Shown: one piece after another, positions 7,843-16,797 of the stretch
How positions within the stretch are numbered: the stretch's first letter is position 1
How the letters are laid out: the number at the start of each line of letters is the position of its first letter
Assembly (NCBI GenBank): GCA_003695285.1
Contig: RFIL01000285.1
Coordinates: 1-21,511, forward strand
Direction of reading: 5' to 3'
Source of the DNA: Calditrichota bacterium
GTDB lineage: Bacteria > Calditrichota > Calditrichia > RBG-13-44-9 > J075
DNA length: 21,511 bases
The notes under the pieces: model-generated
Seen by the model: the letters and a program-made list of their open reading frames with translations, nothing else
The model's database searches: none
What the model was told of the DNA's origin: nothing
Position numbers and translations under genes: made by a program

Positions 7843-9015
7843 TTACCTTCTCCGTTTTTTAGGCGCTACCCGCTGCAGTGATTCTCTTCTATTCTGGTTC
7901 CAGTTATAAATCTTTGTTGCCGGTGATCCACTCCTCACCGGTTTTTTGCCTGTTTCCCGGGAAAAGCGAAGCAACATCCCGGCATAAACACATGAGAATA
8001 ATAAGGCGGTTCCACCGTAGCTTATAAAGGGTAAAGGCAACCCGGTCGCCGGTGCCAGGCGTAATGTCACCATCATATTTATCAAGGCATACAACGCAAA
8101 ATGAGAGGTAATCCCAACTGTCAAATACATGGTAAAACGATCTGTGGTTCTCAGGGCAATGGAAATGCCCCGAACGGTTATCACCACGAACAAACCAATC
8201 ACGAACAGCGTTCCGATAAGCCCCAGTTCTTCACCGATGATGGCGAAAATAAAATCGGTGTGTGCTTCAGGTAGATAAAACATTTTCTGAGTACTCCGTG
8301 CAAAACCCACTCCGGTGATCCCTCCTGAACCAAAGCTCACCAAGGATTGGAAAACCTGATACCCGGCCCCTTTTAAATCCTTTTCCGGATTCAGGAAAGA
8401 TACTACCCGTTGCAACTTGTAAGGGGATAGCAACACCACCCCAATTAACGGCGGTACAAAGGCTAAACCGGTGAACACCAGATGCTGCACTCGAACCGGT
8501 GCTACATAGAGCATGATTATTCCAATCAAAATGAGCATAAAAGCGCTGCTAAAGTCCGGTTGTGCCAGAACCAGAGCTGCCATCAGCATTAAATAAAAGA
8601 GATGCGGGAATAACCCATCCGCATACCGATGTAAAAACTTTTCTTTGCGGCTCAGAGAATCTGCAAAAAACAATATCAAGGTAAATTTGGCGACATCCAC
8701 TGCCTGAAAGTGGATGGGTCCCCAGTAAACCCAGCGTTGTCGAGTGATAATTCCTGCATAGAATAAAATTGCTAATCCTAAAAAGAGAGGTATGGCGGAA
8801 TACCCTTTCAGTTTTTCAAAGGGAAAGCTATATGCCATTCCCATGGCAATTAAACCCAGGAATAACCACATCAGATGCCGTTTCAGAAAGAACAGGTTGT
8901 TTCCCCAGTACTGTCGGGCATAGAAAGCACTGGCGCTATAAACCATGATGATACCAATCAGCATCAACACAAAGAAAGATATCAATAAATAGGGATCAAC
9001 AGACGATTTCTTCAT
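7843..9015 (-). CDS. ftsW: FtsW, SEDS-family septal peptidoglycan polymerase
   Basis: FtsW polymerises lipid II into septal glycan strands together with FtsI. The 390-residue protein has about ten membrane segments. It has the SEDS motifs AQPDFSSA (151-158), NPEKDLKGAGYQ (209-220), LPEAHTDFIFAIIGEELG (248-265) and GLPLPFISYGGTALL (325-339). Asp254 in HTDFIF corresponds to the catalytic Asp of the family. The common FQPSELAK motif reads FQAVDVAK (103-110), so Pro-Ser-Glu is replaced. RodA is the main alternative, but the dcw position beside murD and murG favours FtsW. The C-terminal tail is basic and ends in KKRRR. A weak GGGA lies about 10 nt before the ATG. Confidence 0.96.
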   Translation of the reverse strand: MKKSSVDPYLLISFFVLMLIGIIMVYSASAFYARQYWGNNLFFLKRHLMWLFLGLIAMGMAYSFPFEKLKGYSAIPLFLGLAILFYAGIITRQRWVYWGPIHFQAVDVAKFTLILFFADSLSRKEKFLHRYADGLFPHLFYLMLMAALVLAQPDFSSAFMLILIGIIMLYVAPVRVQHLVFTGLAFVPPLIGVVLLSPYKLQRVVSFLNPEKDLKGAGYQVFQSLVSFGSGGITGVGFARSTQKMFYLPEAHTDFIFAIIGEELGLIGTLFVIGLFVVITVRGISIALRTTDRFTMYLTVGITSHFALYALINMMVTLRLAPATGLPLPFISYGGTALLFSCVYAGMLLRFSRETGKKPVRSGSPATKIYNWNQNRRESLQRVAPKKRRR

Positions 9016-9065
9016 AATTTATTCCCACAACAGTTGGGTTTACATTTCCATTGCATTATTTGAAA

Positions 9066-10454
9066 TTATAACTGATTAACAACTTCCTTAAACACCCGCC
9101 CCCGCTCTTCATAATCTCTGAACATATCGAAGCTGGAACAGGCCGGTGAGAGAAGAACCACATCTCCCGGTTGCGCCAACTCGACCGCCAGATAAACGGC
9201 TTGTTTCAGGTCAGATACTTCTGTTAAAGGGACCTCTCCCTGCCAGGCATCCTTTATCCGACCGGCAGCCTCACCCAGAACAATCACCTCCCTAACTCTC
9301 TGGCGAATGGCTGGCAAGACTTTTTTGAAATCTCCCCCTTTGTCCTTGCCTCCCACAATTAAGACCAGGGGTTCTTCAAAACTCTGCAAGGCATATTCCA
9401 GCGATGCGATGGTGGTTGCTTTGGAATCATTAACAAATTTTACCCCCTGATACTCCCTGACAAACTCCAGTCGATGTTCAATCCCCCGAAAAGCTAAGAT
9501 AGTTTCAGAAATAGTTTCTATTTTCACATCGTGGAGCCAGCCAATTAACGCCGCAACCGTCATGTTGTAGCGATTATGGGGACCACGTAACTGAGGTGAA
9601 GTCAGCGGAATTTCCACCGTTTTCTTTTTTAACCTGATATAAACCCGGTCATTTTTCCAGTAAGCCCCTTCTTTTAACTCCTGCTCTATGCTAAACGGAA
9701 TTTTTTGACACTCAACATGACGCATCCGATGGGTAAGATAGTGGTCATCTGCGTTGTAGATTAACACGTCATTCGTTGTTACATTTTTCAAAATATTCAA
9801 TTTAGCTTCAACATAAGCTTCGTAATTCGGGTAACGGTCCAGATGATTGGGGGAAAGGTTCATAATCACCGTTATCTCAGGATGAAAATTAACGATGGTT
9901 TCCAGTTGAAAGCTGCTCACTTCCAGAAGCGTCAGTTCGAACTGAGAAGCATTTAAAATTAAACGGGACAGGGGAACCCCAATATTTCCACCCACTAATA
10001 GATTTTTGATTTTTTTCTTCAGAATTTCACCGGTTAAGGTTGTAGTTGTCGTTTTTCCATTACTCCCGGTAATAGCAATGATGGGTGTATCCAGGAACCA
10101 TGAAGCAACTTCCATTTCTCCCACAATGGGAATTTTTAACTCCATCGCCTGTCGCAAGACCGGAAGGGTCAAGGGTAAACCGGGACTGATACATATTAAT
10201 TCCGCCCCCAGAATGGCCTCACTATGGCCACCAAATTCCATCTGGATGCCTTTCTTTTCCAGAGCTTGAACGTCATATTCCAGATAATGAGGATTTTTCT
10301 GTTCGCTCAACAACACCCGGGCGCCGTGTTGGGTCAACAATTCCGCAAGTGCTATCCCGCTCCTTGCCGCCCCTAAAACAGCCACCAGGGCCCCGTTCAA
10401 GCGCTTACGATTTTCCCGGTTGTCCTTTGATATTTCAAACTGTTTTCCGGCCAA
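9066..10454 (-). CDS. murD: UDP-N-acetylmuramoylalanine--D-glutamate ligase MurD
   Basis: MurD adds D-glutamate to UDP-MurNAc-L-Ala. The protein has a Rossmann start, VAVLGAARSGIALAELL, the ATP loop ITGSNGKTTTTTL, VSSFQLE and NLSPNHLDRY. It also has the C-terminal motifs FVNDSKATT and LSPACSSFD. No ATG start exists. The chosen TTG at 10454 has GGAG six nt upstream. Other possible starts are TTG 10466, which has no well-placed ribosome site, and TTG 10400, which would begin with NGALVAVLG at the usual MurD start. The chosen start gives 462 residues, with about 18 more N-terminal residues than usual. NDSKATT replaces the more common NDSKATN. It lies between mraY and ftsW in the standard order. 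Confidence 0.95.
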   Translation of the reverse strand: MAGKQFEISKDNRENRKRLNGALVAVLGAARSGIALAELLTQHGARVLLSEQKNPHYLEYDVQALEKKGIQMEFGGHSEAILGAELICISPGLPLTLPVLRQAMELKIPIVGEMEVASWFLDTPIIAITGSNGKTTTTTLTGEILKKKIKNLLVGGNIGVPLSRLILNASQFELTLLEVSSFQLETIVNFHPEITVIMNLSPNHLDRYPNYEAYVEAKLNILKNVTTNDVLIYNADDHYLTHRMRHVECQKIPFSIEQELKEGAYWKNDRVYIRLKKKTVEIPLTSPQLRGPHNRYNMTVAALIGWLHDVKIETISETILAFRGIEHRLEFVREYQGVKFVNDSKATTIASLEYALQSFEEPLVLIVGGKDKGGDFKKVLPAIRQRVREVIVLGEAAGRIKDAWQGEVPLTEVSDLKQAVYLAVELAQPGDVVLLSPACSSFDMFRDYEERGRVFKEVVNQL

Positions 10455-10496
10455 TTTTTTCTCCAAACCAATGAATTATTCTTCCTTACCCTGATA

Positions 10497-10519
10497 ACCC
10501 ATCTCCTATCTAGATGGGT
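10497..10519 (-). repeat. Perfect 8-bp hairpin in the mraY-murD gap
   Basis: ACCCATCT at 10497-10504 is the exact reverse complement of AGATGGGT at 10512-10519, with a 7-nt loop. On the transcribed strand it begins directly after the mraY stop, one base away, and its loop reads AGATAGG. No U-run follows, so it is unlikely to be an intrinsic terminator. It may be a processing or stability hairpin, or a brake on murD translation. Confidence 0.55.
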
Positions 10520-10520
10520 A

Positions 10521-11633
10521 TTAGCGCACTTTAAAAGTTGTAAGACTTAACAACGCCAGTAAAATCCCGATAATCCAGAAACGTACAACCACTTTAGGTT
10601 CCGGCCAGCCTTTTAACTCGAAATGATGATGCAACGGTGCCATCCGAAAAATCCTTTTCCCCTCACCGTATTTTTTGCGTGTGTATTTAAAATAACTGGT
10701 CTGAATGATTACGCTTAAGGTTTCTGCTACAAACATTCCACCAATGAGTACCAACAAAATTTCTTTTTTAATCAACACCGCGACTGTTCCAAGAGTACTC
10801 CCCAGGGCTAGTGAACCAGTATCACCCATAAACACCTCCGCGGGATAGGTGTTATACCAGAGAAACCCCATGGCTGCCCCCACAATTGCCAGACAATACA
10901 CGGTGAGTTCTCCACTACCCGGGAGATAGATAATGTTCAGATAATCACTGAATTTGACGTTACCGGTTACATAGCTGATACCGGCAAAGGCCAGCATGGC
11001 AATTGCAATCAGGCCAGCTGCCAGTCCATCCAACCCATCCGTCAAGTTCACGGCGTTGGAGGTTCCGGTGATAACAAAAATGACCAGCGGGATATAGAGA
11101 ATTCCAAAATCAATTTCCAGATTTTTAAAAAAGGGCACACTGGTAATATCATTCAAACCGAATTCTTGAAAAGCCGGATTAAAGTAAATAGCACTTCCAA
11201 TAATCAAGCTTAAACTAATTTGTCCCACTAATTTGTATCTGCCAATCAATCCTTTCTTGAACTTCTTAATGACTTTAAGATAATCATCCAGAAAACCGAC
11301 TAACCCCATCCAGATGGTGGCAAGGAAAATTAACTGGATATAAAAATTCATGAGTTTCGCCCATAAAAGCACCGAGACAATCACCGAGCCGAGAATAATG
11401 AGACCTCCCATGGTGGGAGTCCCCCTTTTAGCCTGATGTTCTTTGGGACCATCATGGCGTATCTCTTCCCCAATCTGATGCTTTTTAAGCAAACGAATGA
11501 TTATGGGACCGATAAACATGCTCAAAATCAAAGCCGTTATCGCTGCTAATGCTGCCCGAACAGTGATATATCGGAAAACATTGAATCCGAAAAATTCGTC
11601 TCTAAATTGAAACAGAAAATCTGCCAACATCAT
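10521..11633 (-). CDS. mraY: Phospho-MurNAc-pentapeptide transferase MraY
   Basis: MraY is the multi-spanning membrane enzyme that joins UDP-MurNAc-pentapeptide to undecaprenyl phosphate, giving lipid I. The 370-residue protein has the cytoplasmic motif GTPTMGG and the Asp-rich FLDDYLK with the paired catalytic aspartates. NAVNLTDGLDGLA, EVFMGDTGSLALG and the C-terminal MAPLHHHFELKGWPE are also present. Hydrophobic segments alternate with these loops as expected for ten helices. A periplasmic insertion (about PAFQEFGLNDI to NLEIDFG) makes it longer than the enterobacterial form. Translation starts at ATG 11633 or the adjacent ATG 11630, with GGAG just upstream. It is 128 nt after murF, the longest gap in the cluster. 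Confidence 0.98.
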   Translation of the reverse strand: MMLADFLFQFRDEFFGFNVFRYITVRAALAAITALILSMFIGPIIIRLLKKHQIGEEIRHDGPKEHQAKRGTPTMGGLIILGSVIVSVLLWAKLMNFYIQLIFLATIWMGLVGFLDDYLKVIKKFKKGLIGRYKLVGQISLSLIIGSAIYFNPAFQEFGLNDITSVPFFKNLEIDFGILYIPLVIFVITGTSNAVNLTDGLDGLAAGLIAIAMLAFAGISYVTGNVKFSDYLNIIYLPGSGELTVYCLAIVGAAMGFLWYNTYPAEVFMGDTGSLALGSTLGTVAVLIKKEILLVLIGGMFVAETLSVIIQTSYFKYTRKKYGEGKRIFRMAPLHHHFELKGWPEPKVVVRFWIIGILLALLSLTTFKVR

Positions 11634-11699
11634 TCTTCTCCGGTTTCATGGTACCTGGCAAATTGCACTCCGCTCCAACACCTGAAAGAAAGCAATAAA

Positions 11700-11714
11700 G
11701 CTACTACCAGTAGC
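11700..11714 (-). terminator. Short hairpin with partial U-tract between murF and mraY (weak attenuator candidate)
   Basis: On the minus strand GCTACT, GGT and AGTAGC form a 6-bp stem with a 3-nt loop, followed by TTTATTGC. It resembles a weak intrinsic terminator but has only 3 of 6 GC pairs and a broken T-run, so at most partial termination is likely. It sits in the longest intergenic gap of the cluster. Confidence 0.35.
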
Positions 11715-11761
11715 AAAGCAAATCGAATTTAACACCATCCCTGTGGTTGTAAAGGTGGGAT

Positions 11762-13174
11762 TTAAGCCTCCTGCTCAAATAACCCGTACAAAACACGCTC
11801 CATCTGCATCCCCCGCGATCCCTTTAACAGAAGCACATCACCCGGGTGGAGAATCTGACGTAAGTGGCGGGTGATATCCAGATGGCGAGGGTAATGATAA
11901 CATTTTAATTTTTTAGCCTTAACACTTTTAATACCTTCCTTAATAAACCTGGAATCCGGACCATACAATAACACTTCGGAAAGTCCGTCTTTCTCTGCAA
12001 TGTAACGCCCCAATTCCCGATGTTCGTCTTCGGAAAAAGCTCCCAACTCCAGCATATCTCCCAGAATCAAAATCTTCTTTCCGTCTCCGGTCTTTAACGA
12101 GGTAAGATAATCAACCGCTTTCCTCATGGAATCCGGATTGGCGTTATAGGCATCATTGATAATGGTCACCCCGTTCATCTCTTTTATTTCCATTCGTTGA
12201 GAAGCCGGCTGGAAAGATGCCAGAGCATCAGCAATTTCATCCTCACTCAACCCCATTTCTAAAGCAACGGCACTGGCTATCAACGCATTCAACAGTTGAT
12301 GTGCTCCGGGTATTTGAAGCGATACTTGTACCCGATTGTTTAATAGAAAACGAATTGCACCTAACTTGTTGTGGGAAACAATTTTTCCAAACACATCATA
12401 ATCCGAAGAATAGCCGACGGTAATCACCCGTCGATTTTCTCGAGGATATGAACGAAGTAAGGGGTCTTCCATATTAATAACAATCGGAGCAGTGGCCGGA
12501 ATTGCTTCAAAAAGAGCCGTTTTTTCCTTATAAACATCGTGGAGAGAACCAAAATATCCCAGATGAGCTTTACCGATGTTTGTAACCACACCCATTGTTG
12601 GTTGGGTCAATCCGGCTAATAAAGCAATCTCACCGGCATGGTTGCTGGCCATTTCAAATACAGCAACTTCATGGTCCTCCCTCAATTGTAACAACATCAA
12701 GGGCACCCCAATGTGGTTATTCTTATTTCCTTCATTCCGAAACACCCGATAGCGACGACTCAACACATGGGCAGTCATTTCCCGTGTCGTCGTTTTACCA
12801 TTAGAACCGGTTATGCCTATCACCGGTATTTCAAATTGACGCCGATGCCAGGCAGCTAACTGTTGTAAAAAATGAAGGGTGTTTTCCACAACCACCAGCG
12901 GGAAATCAGAAGGTATCTCGTCCGGATGGGCGTTATACCAGGACTTTTCCACGATAGCTCCGGAGGCCCCTTTTTGAACAACCTGGGGGATGTAAGCATG
13001 CCCATCATGATTCTCTCCATGCAGGGCAAGGAAAAGTTCTCCCGGTTCGATGGTACGAGAGTCGATGGATAATCGCTCGTAGGATAACCTATCGACCTTA
13101 CCCTTTATCTTTTTCAATCCATCATATCCCGATAAAAATGATTGAAGCAACAATTTTTCTCGAACCTGTATCAC
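11762..13174 (-). CDS. murF: UDP-MurNAc-tripeptide--D-alanyl-D-alanine ligase MurF
   Basis: MurF adds D-Ala-D-Ala to complete the UDP-MurNAc-pentapeptide. The 470-residue protein has the N-terminal substrate motif SIDSRTIEPGELFLAL (36-51) and the ATP loop GITGSNGKTTTREM (120-133). EGNKNNHIGVPL, VFEMASNHAGEI and the MurF-type NDAYNANPDSM with LILGDMLELG follow. The second position of the usual GNLNN motif is Lys rather than Leu. The start is GTG 13174, with AAGGT about 8 nt upstream; no ATG is available nearby. It follows murE after 33 nt. Since no ddl is present, D-Ala-D-Ala must be supplied from elsewhere in the genome. The identification is certain. Confidence 0.97.
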   Translation of the reverse strand: MIQVREKLLLQSFLSGYDGLKKIKGKVDRLSYERLSIDSRTIEPGELFLALHGENHDGHAYIPQVVQKGASGAIVEKSWYNAHPDEIPSDFPLVVVENTLHFLQQLAAWHRRQFEIPVIGITGSNGKTTTREMTAHVLSRRYRVFRNEGNKNNHIGVPLMLLQLREDHEVAVFEMASNHAGEIALLAGLTQPTMGVVTNIGKAHLGYFGSLHDVYKEKTALFEAIPATAPIVINMEDPLLRSYPRENRRVITVGYSSDYDVFGKIVSHNKLGAIRFLLNNRVQVSLQIPGAHQLLNALIASAVALEMGLSEDEIADALASFQPASQRMEIKEMNGVTIINDAYNANPDSMRKAVDYLTSLKTGDGKKILILGDMLELGAFSEDEHRELGRYIAEKDGLSEVLLYGPDSRFIKEGIKSVKAKKLKCYHYPRHLDITRHLRQILHPGDVLLLKGSRGMQMERVLYGLFEQEA

Positions 13175-13207
13175 ACGCTTTTACCTTGTTTTGTTCTATT
13201 TTTAACC

Positions 13208-14665
13208 TCATCCATTTTGTTGGAGATACCCTTCCACCACCTGATGATCATCAAAAAAAATTTTTCGCCCTTTAAACTCCTGATAGGTCTCATGCCCTTT
13301 ACCGGCAATGAGTACAATTTCATTTTTTTGTGCCATTGAGAGGGCGCTCAGGATGGCTTCCCGCCGATCCGGAATCACCGTTACTCGTGATTGATCATAG
13401 ATTCCCTGCTTAATATCTTCGATGATTGCCATGGGGTCTTCCGAGCGCGGGTTATCATTGGTGAGAATAATGATATCCGCATAATCCTCAGCAATCTTAC
13501 CCATCATCGGACGTTTATCTCTGTCCCGGTCACCGCCACAGCCAAAGACCACTATCAACCGTTGGGGTTGAAATTCCAGCAATGCCTCCAGCATTCGTTG
13601 CAATCCTTCCGGAGTATGGGCATAGTCAATATAAATTTTAAATCCACGGGAAGAAAGATAAGGTTCGCTTCTGCCGGGAATTCTTTCCAGTGCCTCAATC
13701 CCTTCCGTAATCTTCTCTTCACTGATTCCCAGAGAGAGAGCAGTGGTTACCGCTGCCATGATGTTATAGATGTTAAACTTGCCCACCAGAGAGGTTGAAC
13801 AAAAAAGGGTTCCGGATGGCACATTAAACTCCAGAGCCATCCCCTCAGATAATGGTTGATATTTTCTCAGACTCACCGTGGCAGTTGGCTGATTCATGGA
13901 ATACGTTAAGACATCTCCATCTGTGACCCTTATAATTCGCTCACTGTATTCATCATCCAGATTGACAATAGCTCGATCGTTTTGTCCCAGAAACTGAAAG
14001 AGGGTTAATTTTGCTCGAAAGTATTCCTCCATCGAATGATGAAAATCCAGATGATCCCGCCCCAGATTGGTAAAAACCGCTGCACGGAAGGGGATTCCAT
14101 CCACCCGATGTAAAGCCAGGGCATGAGAGGAAACTTCCATGACCACACTCTTACATCCCACTCGAAACATCCTTGAAAAAAGACGATGCAAATCGACAGC
14201 TTCCGGTGTGGTTCTCTCAGAAGGGAATTGCTCCTCTCCGAATCGTGTTTCCACAGTGGTAATTAAACCGGTTTTCCACCCGGCTTTCTGCAAAATGGAA
14301 TGAAGGATATAAGCCGTCGTGGTTTTACCATTGGTGCCAGTAATTCCAATGATATTCAGATGCTCAGCAACCCGATCAAAAAAATTCAACGCCAGGTAAG
14401 GCAGCCAGCGACGGGTATCCTTAACCTGAACCACCACCGCATCTTTCAGATCAACCATATCTTCGACGACAAAGGCCCGACACCCTTTCTCATAAGCCTG
14501 TTCAATAAAACGATGCCCATCCTGTTGAAACCCTCTGATGGCAACAAAGGCATCTCCCGGGGTTATTTTGCGGGAGTCGTAATGGAGATCTTTAATCAAC
14601 ATAGAAAGATCCCCTTTTACCGCCAGGGTTGGTATTTCTGTTAAAATTTCAGACATTCGTTTCAT
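13208..14665 (-). CDS. murE: UDP-MurNAc-L-Ala-D-Glu--meso-diaminopimelate ligase MurE
   Basis: MurE adds the third residue of the stem peptide. The 485-residue protein shows YDSRKITPGDAFVAIRG (29-45), the ATP loop GITGTNGKTTT (107-117), TTPEAVDLH (152-160) and MEVSSHALALHRVDG (176-190). Lys219, in FRAKL, sits at the expected carbamylated-lysine position. DNPRSEDP (404-411) is the specificity motif of meso-diaminopimelate enzymes; lysine-adding enzymes carry a different sequence there. This predicts a DAP-type peptidoglycan. Its ATG overlaps the ftsI stop by 4 nt (ATGA), a typical coupled junction. Length and motifs are normal. Confidence 0.98.
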   Translation of the reverse strand: MKRMSEILTEIPTLAVKGDLSMLIKDLHYDSRKITPGDAFVAIRGFQQDGHRFIEQAYEKGCRAFVVEDMVDLKDAVVVQVKDTRRWLPYLALNFFDRVAEHLNIIGITGTNGKTTTAYILHSILQKAGWKTGLITTVETRFGEEQFPSERTTPEAVDLHRLFSRMFRVGCKSVVMEVSSHALALHRVDGIPFRAAVFTNLGRDHLDFHHSMEEYFRAKLTLFQFLGQNDRAIVNLDDEYSERIIRVTDGDVLTYSMNQPTATVSLRKYQPLSEGMALEFNVPSGTLFCSTSLVGKFNIYNIMAAVTTALSLGISEEKITEGIEALERIPGRSEPYLSSRGFKIYIDYAHTPEGLQRMLEALLEFQPQRLIVVFGCGGDRDRDKRPMMGKIAEDYADIIILTNDNPRSEDPMAIIEDIKQGIYDQSRVTVIPDRREAILSALSMAQKNEIVLIAGKGHETYQEFKGRKIFFDDHQVVEGYLQQNG

Positions 14666-16797
14666 GATGGCTTACATACCAATTTTATTTCAATTTTTGA
14701 AGAAATGGGAGTACCGGGTGCCGGATATTGTTTATATACAATCCCACTCCCTTCAACTTTCACCGTCAAATCCTGGGTATTTAATACTTGAAGCGCTTCC
14801 CGTAGAGTTAACCCCTTGAGTTTGGGCATCCGCTTTCCGGTCGATTTCACATTACCTTCGGTAAACAACTTTACTTTAGTCTTCTCTGTAACTTCACTGT
14901 AGGCAGCGGGTTCCTGTTTGTAAACGATGTTGCCATTACCTATAATTTCATATCGTAAATCTCTGGACTCCAGAATGTTTTGAGCCGTCTTAATTCCCAT
15001 CCCTTCCAGAGGGACCAAAAATTGCTGTGTTGATGCCCATTGCACCCCTGCCTGTTCAATCTCTGTCGGAGTAGAATTGCCTGGTAGACCAATGATTCTT
15101 TCAACAATATCCTTAAAGGCAGGGGCGGCAACCTGGCTGCCGTAATACCCACGGCGAGGGGAATTGACAACCACCACCAGAACAAAACGTGGCTTATCTG
15201 CCGGAAAAAAACCGGCAAAATACGCCACATGTCGATTCGAAGTATAACTTCCGGTGGCTTCGTCCAGCTTTTGAGCGGTACCAGTTTTTCCGGCAATTTT
15301 AACACCTTCTAAATAAGCGGTATGACCCGTTCCATGCTCTACTACCCCCACCAGCACTTCTTTCATTTTTTCTGCTGTTTCTGCTTTTACCACCCGTCGG
15401 ATGATAACCGGCTGCTGTTCTTTCATGGGCTGTCCGGTATCATCTAAAATTCTCCGCACCACAAAGGGTTGCATTAAAATTCCCTGATTGGCAATTGCAC
15501 CATAGGCGGCAGCAATCTGCAAAGGAGTAGCAGCAACCTCATATCCTATGCTCATATAGGAGAGGGAATACTTCGAATATTGGTCCGGTGTATGAAGAAT
15601 ACCGCTGGCTTCGGCAGGCAAATCGATTCCGGTCATGGTGCCGAAACCGAAATCCCGGGCATAACGAAAAAAGACCAGCGGGGAAAACTTTTGAGCCAGC
15701 TTGATGATACCGATATTACTAGAGCGCTCAAATGCCTGTCGTGCCGTTAAATATTTAAATGGCTGATGATCAGAAATCACCTTTCGACCCAATCTATATT
15801 TTCCATTTTCACAATTGACAATTTTTTTATCCAGATTCAGAGCATAAGCCTCCAGAGCCACCGCCAGAGTGACCATTTTGAAAGTGGAACCGGGTTCATA
15901 CACATCGGTAATAGCACGGTTACGATAATGGTCAACAGGAAACTGATTATAACGATTGGGGTCATACCCCGGGTAATTCGCCATTGCCAGAACTTCTCCG
16001 GTTCGGGGGTCAAGCAGGACGGCTGAACCGCTCAGTGCTTTATGAGAGAGCACCGTAGCTTTCAATTCTTCTTCCAGGATACTCTGATAGACCAGATCAA
16101 TTGTGGTTTCCAGTGACATACCATTGATAGGATCGGAAGTGGGAAAATCTAAATTGGGTATCTGGTTTCCCAGGGCATCCCGCAAAAAGATACTTTTACC
16201 GGGTTTTCCCCGAAGCAGTTCATCATATTTTAGCTCCAGACCGGCACCAGCCTGATTGTCAAAGTCACAGTATCCAACGACCTGTGCACCAATCTCCTTC
16301 ATGGGATAATAGCGGCTAAACCGTTTTTCAAGTACTACCCCTTTTAGCCGTAATTTCCGGATTTCATTTGCTTTTTCCGGACTTAAACGGTGGGCGACAT
16401 ATACAAACGGACTCTGTTTTTTCATCCTGGATAGCAGCTTTTGATAAGAGATGTCAAGTATTCGGGAGAGCAGACGTGCCGTTTTGCCCACATCCTGAAC
16501 CAACCGGGGACGCACCCCCAATGAGAAATGAATCAAATCCACTGCTAAAGTTTGATGATGTCGGTCCCAGATGGTTCCCCGTTGAGCCGGAATTTCTCTC
16601 TGATGCTCCAGATGATTCCGGGCAATGTTCTTATATTTGGTATGTTCAACCACCTGAACCAGAAACAACTTTATTCCGATGAGAAGAAAGCCCACCAGAA
16701 AAAAGATGGCCAGGACCATAATCCGAGTCGAGGACACCTCGCCCCCCGGAACCCTATTCCGGTTTCGGTTTATCTGCTTTTGCATCTTTTTGAACAT
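14662..16797 (-). CDS. ftsI: FtsI (penicillin-binding protein, septal transpeptidase) with two C-terminal PASTA domains
   Basis: FtsI crosslinks septal peptidoglycan and partners FtsW. The 711-residue protein has a basic tail, a membrane helix at about 27-49, and a pedestal domain starting near RGTIWDRHHQTLA (73-85). The transpeptidase domain carries Ser304 in STFK, SSN at 359-361 and KTG at 504-506. Two PASTA modules follow: about 594-647 (VPLEGMGIKTAQNIL) and about 657-708 (MPKLKGLTLREALQVL). Two PASTA units make it resemble SpoVD and PBP2x rather than proteobacterial FtsI, which lacks them. The ATG at 16797 lies 44 nt inside ftsL. In-frame alternatives are ATG 16785 and GTG 16737. No strong ribosome site precedes any of them, so the exact start is uncertain. 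It overlaps murE by 4 nt. Confidence 0.96.
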   Translation of the reverse strand: MFKKMQKQINRNRNRVPGGEVSSTRIMVLAIFFLVGFLLIGIKLFLVQVVEHTKYKNIARNHLEHQREIPAQRGTIWDRHHQTLAVDLIHFSLGVRPRLVQDVGKTARLLSRILDISYQKLLSRMKKQSPFVYVAHRLSPEKANEIRKLRLKGVVLEKRFSRYYPMKEIGAQVVGYCDFDNQAGAGLELKYDELLRGKPGKSIFLRDALGNQIPNLDFPTSDPINGMSLETTIDLVYQSILEEELKATVLSHKALSGSAVLLDPRTGEVLAMANYPGYDPNRYNQFPVDHYRNRAITDVYEPGSTFKMVTLAVALEAYALNLDKKIVNCENGKYRLGRKVISDHQPFKYLTARQAFERSSNIGIIKLAQKFSPLVFFRYARDFGFGTMTGIDLPAEASGILHTPDQYSKYSLSYMSIGYEVAATPLQIAAAYGAIANQGILMQPFVVRRILDDTGQPMKEQQPVIIRRVVKAETAEKMKEVLVGVVEHGTGHTAYLEGVKIAGKTGTAQKLDEATGSYTSNRHVAYFAGFFPADKPRFVLVVVVNSPRRGYYGSQVAAPAFKDIVERIIGLPGNSTPTEIEQAGVQWASTQQFLVPLEGMGIKTAQNILESRDLRYEIIGNGNIVYKQEPAAYSEVTEKTKVKLFTEGNVKSTGKRMPKLKGLTLREALQVLNTQDLTVKVEGSGIVYKQYPAPGTPISSKIEIKLVCKPS

